The translations under genes were made by a program, and so were the position numbers. From UBA1723 sp045642085 (GTDB lineage: Bacteria > Bacteroidota > Bacteroidia > Bacteroidales > Paludibacteraceae), in assembly GCA_045642085.1 (NCBI GenBank), contig JAZUIF010000040.1, positions 62,001 to 126,000 of the forward strand: a DNA stretch of 64,000 bases. Reading direction: 5' to 3'. Each line of letters starts with the position of its first letter. Position 1 is the first letter of the stretch. Positions 43,687 through 51,858 of this stretch are shown piece after piece. The notes beneath the pieces are model-generated. The model made no database searches. It saw only the letters and a program-made list of their open reading frames with translations, and was not told where the DNA came from.

Positions 43687-44178
43687 ATGAAGAAGATTTT
43701 TAATCTTGCAGTTATTTTGGCTACACTTATGGGTGCAGCAACATTTACATCTTGTGAGGACGACGAGGACGACGCAGCAAAGAAGGCTGAGGAGCAGGCT
43801 CTAACTGAGCTTCAGGTTGTTAAGGGTGGTGAGTACTCTGCAAGTGGTGCTGTTAAGGCTTACACTTTCAAGGTAACATCTACTGAGGGTTCATACCTTT
43901 CAAAGGATCAGGTTGTAAAGCTAGAGATCGACGGTTTCGATGGAGAGCTTACTCTTTCTGACAAAGGCAACTCATACCTAATGTGGACAGGTTCTCAGTT
44001 CATCACTGCTAACACAGAGACTGCTAAGAAGGACGCTAAGAGCATTGTAATGTGTCTTGCTTGCGCTAACTCAAAGGCTGATTACACAATCACTTCAGCT
44101 ACAGTTAACGACACAATGAATTCTCTAGGTGCTCTTGAGACTAAGTTCTCTAAGAACAACCGTAAGGCTAACAAGTAA
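43687..44178 (+). CDS. Abundant small lipoprotein of unknown function
   Basis: A 163-aa SPII lipoprotein (lipobox FTSC, Cys near residue 23) followed by an acidic EDDEDD stretch, then a beta-rich domain (GGEYSASGAVKAYTFKVTS, VVKLEIDGFDGELTLS). Codons are nearly restricted to the set used by gltX, serC and serA, suggesting very high expression; a strong promoter and terminator frame the gene. No family recognised. Confidence 0.75.
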   Translation: MKKIFNLAVILATLMGAATFTSCEDDEDDAAKKAEEQALTELQVVKGGEYSASGAVKAYTFKVTSTEGSYLSKDQVVKLEIDGFDGELTLSDKGNSYLMWTGSQFITANTETAKKDAKSIVMCLACANSKADYTITSATVNDTMNSLGALETKFSKNNRKANK

Positions 44179-44203
44179 TTGTAAGACTTTAAGTCTAAAG
44201 AAT

Positions 44204-44236
44204 AAGAGCTGTGCCCAATGGGTGCAGCTCTTTTTT
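44204..44236 (+). terminator. Terminator after the lipoprotein
   Basis: AAGAGCTG...CAGCTCTT with an inner TGCCC/GGGTG stem and a T6 tail. The following antitoxin gene starts 17 bp later. Confidence 0.85.
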
Positions 44237-44252
44237 GAAAAAATATAGAATT

Positions 44253-44519
44253 ATGGCAACAGCAACAGAAAAATTCAGTGTTGAATTACCTATCGACGTA
44301 ATCAACAGCATTAGTGAACTTGCTCGTGGAAAAAAAATGAGCATCAGCAAATTCATCTCCAGTTTGATAAAAAAAGAATCAAAAACGGCAGAGGAAAAGA
44401 GATGGGGGAAAATTTCAATAGCCCTTAAAGAAGAACAAGAAGATGCTGCAGCATCTGGTTTTACAGAACAGGATTTAAGTAAACTTATAAAAGAAATAAG
44501 ACAACAGCAAAAAAAATGA
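44253..44519 (+). CDS. Ribbon-helix-helix antitoxin-like protein
   Basis: An 88-aa protein from ATG 44253 (MATATEKFSVELPIDVINSI); the earlier in-frame ATG lies within the terminator. Residues 6-45 show an RHH pattern: a beta strand KFSVELP, helix VINSISELARGKK, turn MSIS, helix KFISSLIKKES. The C-terminal half is charged helix, as in antitoxins that wrap a toxin. Its TGA overlaps an ATG (ATGA, 44517-44520), but the next frame is only MKIV-stop. The toxin seems lost. Confidence 0.65.
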   Translation: MATATEKFSVELPIDVINSISELARGKKMSISKFISSLIKKESKTAEEKRWGKISIALKEEQEDAAASGFTEQDLSKLIKEIRQQQKK

Positions 44520-44845
44520 AAATTGTTTAGTTAAACGCGACAGTGTCACGTTGCACAGACTTAAGCAGTACGAAACAAAACAACAAGAAAGCAGCACAAA
44601 AAAACGATAATCCACCGTCTTTAGATATCATTTTGACAAAAAGAACAATAAATCCAAACAAAAAAATCATTTTGCACGAATAACGGCTTTTTTCAAAGTA
44701 TCAAAAATCATTTTGCACGAATTTAAGAGTTTTTACTGACATATTGTCAATCAAAGAGCCTTGTTTTTGATTAAATGTGCATAAAAAATTTCATTTTGAT
44801 ATTAAAAAAGATTAGAAAAAAGATTCCTAAATCAGAAAAAAGATA
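44520..44845. other. Intergenic stretch with a 20-bp direct repeat
   Basis: AAAAATCATTTTGCACGAAT occurs exactly at 44662-44681 and 44703-44722, 41 bp apart, upstream of the serC promoter. No gene seen. It begins with the MKIV-stop stub left of a toxin gene. Confidence 0.6.
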
Positions 44846-44853
44846 TATTTTTG
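44846..44853 (+). promoter_or_regulatory. -7 box TATTTTTG for serC
   Basis: Matches TAnnTTTG 70 bp before the serC ATG. No -33 TTTG at consensus distance. Confidence 0.5.
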
Positions 44854-44923
44854 CACCGTCTTCTTCAGAAAAGGAGGCGAATAAATACGTAAATAAAAAC
44901 AATTAATATAATCAGTTTATAGT

Positions 44924-46012
44924 ATGAGAAAACATATCTTCAACGCTGGTCCATGCAAGTTGTCAGACAGAACTTTGACAAACACTGCTAAGGCTGTGCT
45001 AGAGATGGGAGAGACAGGTCAGTCTGTACTTGAGGTATCTCACCGTTCAGCAGATTTTCAGAAGGTTTATGATGAGACAGTAGCTCTAATGAAGGAGGTA
45101 CTTTCAATTCCAGACAACTACTCCGTAATCTTCGTCGGTGGTGGTGCAAGTTTGCAGTTTGGCATGATCCCTTACAACTTCTTGAAGACTAAGGCTGCTT
45201 ACGTTAACACTGGTGTATGGTCAAAGAAGGCTTTGAAAGAGGCTGAGCTTTGGGGTGAGGTTCAGGAGATCGCTTCTTCTGCAGACAGAAACTTCACATA
45301 CTACCCAGATCCAAAGAGCATCAAGATTCCTGCTGATGTTGATTATCTTCACATCACATCAAACAATACAATCCGTGGTACTGAGATTTTCGAGGACATC
45401 GACTCTCCAGTTCCAATGATCGCCGACATGAGTTCAGATATTTGCTCTCGTCCAATCGATGTTAGCAAGTACTTCATGATCTACGGTGGTTGCCAGAAGA
45501 ACCTAGGACCTGCAGGTGCTACATTCGTAATCATCCGCAACGATTTCGTTGACAAGGTGGTTGCTGACCGTAAGATCCCTACAATGCTTAAGTACTCTAC
45601 TCACGTAGACAACGGTTCTATGTTCAACACTCCTCCATGTGTATGTATCTTCGCAATCCGCGAGACTCTACTTTGGATCAAGGAGAACGGTGGTGTTGAG
45701 GGTATGGAGAAGCGCGCTATCGAGAGATGTGACGCTCTTTACAACTTCCTTGAGAACTCAACTGTATTTACTCCAGTTGTTGAGGCAGGTTCACGTTCAA
45801 GAATGAACATTCCTTTCCTACTTCGTGGCAAGTACAACACTCCAGACATGGAGAAGGTATTCCTAGAGTTCGTTAAGACTAAGAACATCGTTGGTGTTAA
45901 GGGTCACCGTCTAGTTGGTGGTTTCCGTGCTTCTACTTACAACGCTTGTACAATGGAAGACGTAAACGCTCTTATCGCTGCAATGAAGGAGTTCGAGGCA
46001 AAGGTAAAATAA
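44924..46012 (+). CDS. serC: Phosphoserine aminotransferase
   Basis: A 362-aa PLP enzyme. FNAGPCKLSDRTL start, EVSHRSADF, FVGGGASLQFGMIPYN, ITSNNTIRGTE, DMSSDICSRPIDVSKY followed by the PLP-lysine region IYGGCQKNLGPAGAT, and GFRASTYNA at the end. It makes 3-phosphoserine from 3-phosphohydroxypyruvate; serA follows, giving the first two steps of serine synthesis. Codon bias points to high expression. Confidence 0.96.
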   Translation: MRKHIFNAGPCKLSDRTLTNTAKAVLEMGETGQSVLEVSHRSADFQKVYDETVALMKEVLSIPDNYSVIFVGGGASLQFGMIPYNFLKTKAAYVNTGVWSKKALKEAELWGEVQEIASSADRNFTYYPDPKSIKIPADVDYLHITSNNTIRGTEIFEDIDSPVPMIADMSSDICSRPIDVSKYFMIYGGCQKNLGPAGATFVIIRNDFVDKVVADRKIPTMLKYSTHVDNGSMFNTPPCVCIFAIRETLLWIKENGGVEGMEKRAIERCDALYNFLENSTVFTPVVEAGSRSRMNIPFLLRGKYNTPDMEKVFLEFVKTKNIVGVKGHRLVGGFRASTYNACTMEDVNALIAAMKEFEAKVK

Positions 46013-46024
46013 ATTAGATAATTC

Positions 46025-46094
46025 GTAGAGACGCGAGATCTCGCGTCTTTACTTTTTATAAATACCGTAGAGACGGGGCACGCCCCGTCTTTAC
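46025..46094. repeat. Paired GTAGAGAC palindromes between serC and serA
   Basis: 46025-46052 is a loopless 14-bp-arm palindrome (GTAGAGACGCGAGA...) with one G-T. 46067-46094 is GTAGAGACGGGGC/GCCCCGTCTTTAC. The 20-bp core of the first is identical to 16840-16859 inside the GT2 gene. Confidence 0.9.
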
Positions 46095-46111
46095 ATTTTA
46101 AGATACAAAAA

Positions 46112-47032
46112 ATGGCAAAAGTATTAATCGCAACAGAGAAGCCTTTCGCAGCAGCAGCTGTAGAGGGAATTAAGAATATCATCAGCGGTGCTGGTTTCGA
46201 GATCGCAGTTCTTGAGAAGTACACAGAGAAGCAGCAGCTTCTTGAGGCAGTAGCAGACGTAGACGCTATCATCATCCGTTCAGACATCATCGATGCTGAG
46301 GTTATGGATGCAGCAAAGAACCTTAAGATCGTCGTTCGTGCAGGTGCAGGTTACGACAACGTTGATCTTGCAGCTGCAACAGCTCGCAAGGTTGTTGTTA
46401 TGAACACTCCAGGTCAGAACGCTAACGCAGTAGCTGAGTTGGTTCTTGGTCTATTGGTTTACGCTGTACGTAACTTCTACAACGGAAAGAGCGGTTCAGA
46501 GCTTATGGGTAAGAAGCTTGGTATCCTTGCTTTCGGTAACGTTGGTCGCAACGTTGCTCGTATCGCTAAGGGCTTCGGTATGGATGTTTACGCTTACGAT
46601 GCATTCTGCCCAGCAGACGTTATCGAGGCAGCAGGTGTTCACGCAGTTAAGAACCAGGAGGAGTTGTTCACTACTTGTGACATCGTTTCTCTACACATCC
46701 CTGCTACTCCAGAGACTACAAAGAGCATCAACTACGACCTATGCAGCAAGATGAAGAAGGGTGCTATCCTTATCAACACTGCTCGTAAGGAGGTTATTGA
46801 TGAGGCTGGTTTGTGGAAGCTTATGGCTGAGCGTGCTGACCTTAAGTACATCACTGATATCATGCCAAAGGCTGACAAGGACTTCAAGTGCTTCAAGGAC
46901 CGTTACTTCTCAACACCAAAGAAGATGGGTGCTCAGACAGCTGAGGCTAACACTAACGCTGGTCTTGCTGCTGCGAACCAGATCGTTGACTTCATCAAGA
47001 ACGGTGTGACTAAGTTCCAGGTTAACAAGTAA
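46112..47032 (+). CDS. serA: D-3-phosphoglycerate dehydrogenase
   Basis: A 306-aa D-isomer 2-hydroxyacid dehydrogenase lacking a C-terminal ACT domain. IIIRSDIID, VVRAGAGYDNVDLAAAT (catalytic Arg), NTPGQNANAVAELVLGLL, LGILAFGNVGRNVARIAKGFGMDVYAYD (NAD-binding GxGxxG variant), and INTARKEVIDEAGL. The usual catalytic His near the end is not obvious (GAQTAEANTNAG). Position after serC supports the serine role. Confidence 0.92.
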   Translation: MAKVLIATEKPFAAAAVEGIKNIISGAGFEIAVLEKYTEKQQLLEAVADVDAIIIRSDIIDAEVMDAAKNLKIVVRAGAGYDNVDLAAATARKVVVMNTPGQNANAVAELVLGLLVYAVRNFYNGKSGSELMGKKLGILAFGNVGRNVARIAKGFGMDVYAYDAFCPADVIEAAGVHAVKNQEELFTTCDIVSLHIPATPETTKSINYDLCSKMKKGAILINTARKEVIDEAGLWKLMAERADLKYITDIMPKADKDFKCFKDRYFSTPKKMGAQTAEANTNAGLAAANQIVDFIKNGVTKFQVNK

Positions 47033-47068
47033 AAAGTTTAGACGCGATTATTCACGTCGACACAATAC

Positions 47069-47104
47069 AAGCCGCAACTCATTTTTATGGGTTGCGGCTT
47101 TTGT
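47069..47104 (+). terminator. Terminator of serC-serA
   Basis: AAGCCGCAACTCAT pairs with ATGGGTTGCGGCTT (one G-T), followed by a T-rich tail. Confidence 0.85.
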
Positions 47105-47225
47105 TTTCCACCATCAATAATTAATCTTCTACCAACGCTGAACGCCCAAAGACGTAATCTTAAAAAGTAATTATATGCCCCTTAACGTTGAGTTATCAGT
47201 ATCAGTCTACCTTCATTTAAAATCG

Positions 47226-47233
47226 TATCTTTG
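47226..47233 (+). promoter_or_regulatory. -7 box TATCTTTG of the TerB-J array, copy 1
   Basis: Found in the context AATCGTATCTTTGTGG, 18 bp before the ATG at 47251. The same context recurs before copy 4 (50844-50851), suggesting that genes were duplicated with their promoter. Confidence 0.65.
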
Positions 47234-47250
47234 TGGAAAAATGAGTCAAT

Positions 47251-48246
47251 ATGAATATCAAATCAAAAATAATCTCTGTTATTCTTTTTATTATTAGCAT
47301 TCTAATGGAAACATTTTCGAAAATCACCATATTTTTTGTGACAATATGTTTATTATTCGGCATTATGATTATTATCGATCAAATAGGTCTTTTGACTTGT
47401 ATTTTGATAGGCATAGGATTTATTGTCGCTATATTAATATTGTCGAAATTATCATGGATGCACTTAGACTATAAGAAAAAGCACAATGTGCTTGACCTCT
47501 CCGACTACAGAGATTGCATCATAGCTCTAATGTCGAAGATGATGAAGGCAGATAATGACATAAAGGAACATGAACTTGACAGATCAAAGTCGACAATCCG
47601 CAGATATTTTAAAACCGAGGAAGAACATAATGAAGCTCTTAAAAAATTTCAAAACATACTCGACAATGATTTGATAATTCTAAATCAAATCTGTGATAAC
47701 ATCAACAAGAATCTCAATTATATCGCAAAAAGAGAGCTTATTATGGAGTTGTTGGCTGTCGCTTACGCCGACGACGCATTCTTGGAAAGTGAAAAATTGA
47801 TGATCGAAACTATTGTTGACCGCTTGGAAATAACTCCCCAAGAATACAAAAGTATCTATGCAATCTTTTTGTTGAAATACAAACAGGGCTACTACAATGA
47901 CACATGCCCTACCGTTTACACTCCTTCTGGAATCAATCCGTCTGATAAGAAATACGATGACAATACGCATAAAAGCAACGAAAACAACACGCAAAACAAC
48001 GAGGAGAATCATAACACATATCGCCAATACAACGGCATGTCGGAGGATGACGCCTACTCTATTCTTGGTGTGGAAAAATGCGATTCCGATAATGATATCA
48101 AAAAAGCTTATCGTACTTTGGCAGTGAAATGTCACCCAGATAATGCCGCGAATTTGGGTGACGAGGCAATCCGTCAGGCTACCGAATCCATGAAACAAAT
48201 CAATATGGCGTGGGATGTGGTGAAGATGGCGAGGGGAATAAAATAA
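47251..48246 (+). CDS. Membrane TerB-DnaJ protein, array copy 1
   Basis: A 331-aa protein: three hydrophobic stretches between residues 5 and 70 (probably two or three transmembrane helices), a TerB-like domain (about 85-225: DCIIALMSKMMKADNDIKEHE, KRELIMELLAVAYADDAFLE, TPQEYKSIYAIFLLKYKQGYY), an Asn/Thr/His-rich linker, and a C-terminal J-domain (about 262-331) with HPD in KCHPDNAANLGDEA. By analogy with DjlA it is a membrane-anchored co-chaperone recruiting DnaK. First gene of a six-gene same-strand array. Confidence 0.88.
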   Translation: MNIKSKIISVILFIISILMETFSKITIFFVTICLLFGIMIIIDQIGLLTCILIGIGFIVAILILSKLSWMHLDYKKKHNVLDLSDYRDCIIALMSKMMKADNDIKEHELDRSKSTIRRYFKTEEEHNEALKKFQNILDNDLIILNQICDNINKNLNYIAKRELIMELLAVAYADDAFLESEKLMIETIVDRLEITPQEYKSIYAIFLLKYKQGYYNDTCPTVYTPSGINPSDKKYDDNTHKSNENNTQNNEENHNTYRQYNGMSEDDAYSILGVEKCDSDNDIKKAYRTLAVKCHPDNAANLGDEAIRQATESMKQINMAWDVVKMARGIK

Positions 48247-48330
48247 AATGCAGAATGCTGCAATTATAAATGCTAAATTTGCAGGCACGCTCGTAGAAAT
48301 TTGCATATAATATATGTTAATATAATAATT

Positions 48331-49796
48331 ATGAACGACAAGATAGGAGTCTTAATCGGCATTGCTTTAATTGCATTCAGTATTTTGCTAATTATAAAAG
48401 GCAATATATTTTTGGGAGCTTATGCTACAATAGCTGGAACAACAGCAATATTTCCCAAATTTGCAGCTGTTGCCTTGGAGTATATTATTGACATAATATT
48501 TAAAGCCCCATCAAAAAAATTTCGAATCATTAAATCTTCTGCTTTATGCGGAATTGGATTAGGGACATTCCTTATTTGGCACTCTCTCTCTCATCTTAGT
48601 AATTATGAAATGGAATTTTGTATCTCTGCCGGATTGGTGCTGCTAGTTGCAGCTGTTTTGATGCTGATTTTTAGTCATAGATTGGGGAAATTATACCAAG
48701 AAGATAAATCTGCAGGAAACAAAAATCTGAAGAACAAAAGAAGTGGTGGGATAAATTTTCCCAAACAAAAGAGGAAACAAACCAAAGTAAAGAAAACTTA
48801 TCCGCAGATGAACTATTAGCATATAAAATTCTTGGTGTCAATCCCGAGGACAGCGACGATACAATCAAAAAAGCATATCAAAAGCTGAAAAAGATTTACT
48901 CTGTCTCAAATAATAGCTACAAAAACACCAGAAGAAAACAATATGGGCCAGAAAAGAACAACGACGAAAACTGGTCAAATTTAACAAATGTCAATTGGGC
49001 ATGGGATATAATCAAAAAGACACGTAAAATATACCAATCAAACAGCAAAGCCACGAATAAAGCTATGGAAACAGAATACAAATATTCTCTTTTAGTGCTT
49101 TACTCTATGGTGATGAAAGCCGATGGCAAACAGATGGTCTGCGAATTGGAAATAGTCAAAAATACAATCCGTCGACACTTCAAGACTGAAGAAAAACAAA
49201 CAGAGGCTCTCAAAACGTTCAAGTCGATTCTCAATATCGAATTAAACGTAGAAGTAGTATACCAAACGGTCAACAGACGTCTCAACGAATTAGCCAAATC
49301 CGAACTCATCATGGAGTTGTTGGCTCTTTCTTATGCCGACGACCATTTCAGCTCATACGAAGAAAGTGTTATTAAAGAAATTGCAAAAAATCTCAATATA
49401 AAAGATGAGAAATACAAAAGCATACTCGCTATCTTCAAAAAGAAATACGAATCAAAGAAATATAAAGCAGACAACGAGAAGAATCAATCAAAAAGAAAAA
49501 ATAAAAACGACGACTCTAAAAAACAAGAGAAATCTAACAATTCTAATTATTCTAACAATAAGTCGAACACTCAATCAAGGAATAGAATCTCTGTGAATGA
49601 AGCTTATGACATTCTCGGAGTATCTGGTAATTTTTCCGACGCTGAAATAAAGAAAGCTTACCATGCAATGGCAATGAAATACCATCCCGACAATGCCGCG
49701 AATTTGGGTGAAGAGGCAATCCGTCAGGCTACAGAGTCTATGAAACAGATTAATGTGGCGTGGGATGTGGTGAAGATGGCAAGAGGAATGAAATAA
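48331..49796 (+). pseudogene. TerB-DnaJ array copy 2, frameshifted, with extra J-like domain
   Basis: From ATG 48331 a frame encodes about three or four transmembrane helices and ends at 48819. The homologous sequence moves to the -1 frame near the A5 run at 48721-48725 and continues QKSEEQKKWWDKFSQTKEE, then a J-like domain (AYKILGVNPEDSDDTIKKAY, with KKIYSVSNN where HPD belongs), a TerB domain and a C-terminal J-domain with HPD (YHPDNAANLGEEA), ending at 49796. A shorter product could start at ATG 49065 (METEYKYSLLVLY) and give an intact TerB-J protein of 243 residues without a membrane anchor. No slippery heptamer is present. Confidence 0.75.
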
Positions 49797-49850
49797 ATGC
49801 TAAGTGCTGAATTATAAATGCTAAATTTGCAGACAAACATATAGTATGAA

Positions 49851-50819
49851 ATGAGTAAACTAAATCAAATAATAACCCTTATTATAGTTTTTATCCTTAG
49901 CGTATCTTACACTATATTTTATATCTGGTTTATAGTGGAAGAACTTCTATCAACAACTTGGAGTGGCTTGTGGTTCTTATTTAATTCCTTGATGTTGACA
50001 ATAGGTTTACTTTTGGGTTTATTTATTTGGGGAATTCTGTATACAGAGTATTCGCAATATAAAAGCTTTTATTCAAACAACAAAAGAGATGATGAGTTCC
50101 TCTTCAAATACAACATTCTTTTATTGCTAGCAGCAGTAATGAAAACTGATAGGAACTTAATGGATTGCGAGTCAGAAAGAGTCGAAGCAGCAATAAGACG
50201 TTATTACAAAAATTCTAAAGAGCAATCTGACGCCAACAATCAATTCAAACGTATACTCAACAGTAAACACACATACATCATAGGAGAAATCTGTGACGAT
50301 ATAAACAAACAATTCAACTACACCGCCAAATCGGAGCTCATCATGGAGTTGTTGGCAGTTGCGTATGCCGACGGCACTTTCAACCACGACGAGCAAGTAA
50401 TGATCGAAACAATAGTAGACAAACTAAATATCACTCCTCAGGAATACAAAAGTATCTACGCTATCTTCATCATGAAATTCCAGCAAGGATACTATAATGA
50501 AGCATACCCAGAGAAAAAAGATAACTTTAACGAAAACCATAACGAAAACGATAACCATAACGATAACGGAAAAAGGGACAAACAAAGCAGTTATCGCCAA
50601 TATAATGGAATATCGGTGGAAGATGCCTATATTATTCTCGGCATTGAGAAGTCGGACTCCGATACTGAAATCAAAAAAACATACCGTGCACTGGCTGTAA
50701 AATGTCACCCAGACAATGCGTCTTCCTTGGGAGATGAAGCCATCCGTCAGGCTACAGAGACGATGAAGCAGATCAATATGGCGTGGGATGTGGTGAAGAT
50801 GGCGAGAGGAATAAAGTAA
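49851..50819 (+). CDS. Membrane TerB-DnaJ protein, array copy 3
   Basis: A 322-aa protein: two transmembrane helices (residues 7-29 and 38-62), TerB domain (about 80-215: NILLLLAAVMKTDRNLMDCE, KSELIMELLAVAYADGTFNHDE), a linker with an EN/HNDN repeat (residues 220-240), and a J-domain with HPD in KCHPDNASSLG. The preceding intergenic sequence (ATTATAAATGCTAAATTTGC) is a copy of the one before copy 2. Confidence 0.88.
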   Translation: MSKLNQIITLIIVFILSVSYTIFYIWFIVEELLSTTWSGLWFLFNSLMLTIGLLLGLFIWGILYTEYSQYKSFYSNNKRDDEFLFKYNILLLLAAVMKTDRNLMDCESERVEAAIRRYYKNSKEQSDANNQFKRILNSKHTYIIGEICDDINKQFNYTAKSELIMELLAVAYADGTFNHDEQVMIETIVDKLNITPQEYKSIYAIFIMKFQQGYYNEAYPEKKDNFNENHNENDNHNDNGKRDKQSSYRQYNGISVEDAYIILGIEKSDSDTEIKKTYRALAVKCHPDNASSLGDEAIRQATETMKQINMAWDVVKMARGIK

Positions 50820-50843
50820 TTCGTCAATCTATCAAAATAATCG

Positions 50844-50851
50844 TATCTTTG
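50844..50851 (+). promoter_or_regulatory. -7 box TATCTTTG of array copy 4
   Basis: Same ATCGTATCTTTGTGG context as at 47226, 18 bp before the ATG at 50869. Confidence 0.65.
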
Positions 50852-50868
50852 TGGGAAATTGATTCCAT

Positions 50869-51834
50869 ATGAAAATCATTGTTTTTTGTTGCTTTTCAAT
50901 AATAAGTGCCACATTATTTAACGAAGGACATACTATAGCGGGAGTAATAACGCTAATATCGGGGGCATTTTTGTTGTATATGCTTTATCTCAAATCCGAC
51001 AAACAGAAAAAATCAAATGACAACACGATAAAAAATCATAAAAAAGAAAGTAATAATAAGAACGACAGAAGGCAATCTGAATCCGACGCAGATTACGAAA
51101 TTCATTTCACAAAGGATCCTAAAAAACAGAAATTCACATACTCCCAGTTTTCCGACAAAGAATCCAAATTCAAATATTGCATTCTTGTGTTGTTGGCAGA
51201 GGTGATGAAAGTCGACTCAAAACTCACTACAAATGAATTGGGAAGCGTCGTCAACACAATCAACAGATACTATAGGACCGAAAGCGAACAAAAAGAGGCT
51301 CTTCAAGAGTTTCTTACACTCCTAAAAATCACACCAGAAATGAGTCTGATATTCGTAACCATCAACGACAGCTTCAGTTTTTCTTCAAAATCAGAGTTGT
51401 TTATGGAGTTGTTTGCCGTAGCGCATGCCGACAATAAATACCACGACAAAGAGAAAAATCTGATAAAGAGATTCGCAAAAAGTCTGAATATCACACCTGA
51501 GCAATACAACAGCATCTATACCCTATTTCTAAAAAAGTATAGAAACGGCAATTATAAGAAGAAAAAGAAAACTGAAAACCATAACGAAGAGCAAAACAAT
51601 AGTCAAAAATCAAATGTTGAAGATGACTATATAAAAGATGCTTGCACAATTCTTGGAGTAGATAGCAACGCACCAGAAGAAGAGATCAAAAAAGCATATC
51701 GTGCACTTGCCGTCAAATATCACCCGGACAATGCGGCTTCTTTGGGCGACGAAGCCATACGTCAGGCCACAGAGACAATGAAACAAATCAATATGGCTTG
51801 GGAAGTGGTGAAGATGGCGAGGGGAATAAAGTAA
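50869..51834 (+). CDS. Membrane TerB-DnaJ protein, array copy 4
   Basis: A 321-aa protein: two short hydrophobic helices (residues 3-20 and 24-42), a charged linker (45-95), TerB domain (about 100-235: YCILVLLAEVMKVDSKL, KSELFMELFAVAHADNKYHD), a Lys/Asn linker and a J-domain with HPD in KYHPDNAASLGDEA. The TerB domain differs most from its neighbours (ADNKYH for ADD-x-F), while the last 45 residues are nearly identical to the others. Confidence 0.88.
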   Translation: MKIIVFCCFSIISATLFNEGHTIAGVITLISGAFLLYMLYLKSDKQKKSNDNTIKNHKKESNNKNDRRQSESDADYEIHFTKDPKKQKFTYSQFSDKESKFKYCILVLLAEVMKVDSKLTTNELGSVVNTINRYYRTESEQKEALQEFLTLLKITPEMSLIFVTINDSFSFSSKSELFMELFAVAHADNKYHDKEKNLIKRFAKSLNITPEQYNSIYTLFLKKYRNGNYKKKKKTENHNEEQNNSQKSNVEDDYIKDACTILGVDSNAPEEEIKKAYRALAVKYHPDNAASLGDEAIRQATETMKQINMAWEVVKMARGIK

Positions 51835-51858
51835 TAATTTGTCAGAATAAATCAAACT

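Noticed and set aside
47680..48306. 208-codon minus-strand frame
   Set aside because: It is antisense to TerB-J copy 1 and mirrors its codon bias; no promoter or start context.
48715..48730. Programmed -1 frameshift in TerB-J copy 2
   Set aside because: No X-XXY-YYZ heptamer fits the zero frame here and no downstream stem-loop was seen; base loss in the A run is simpler.
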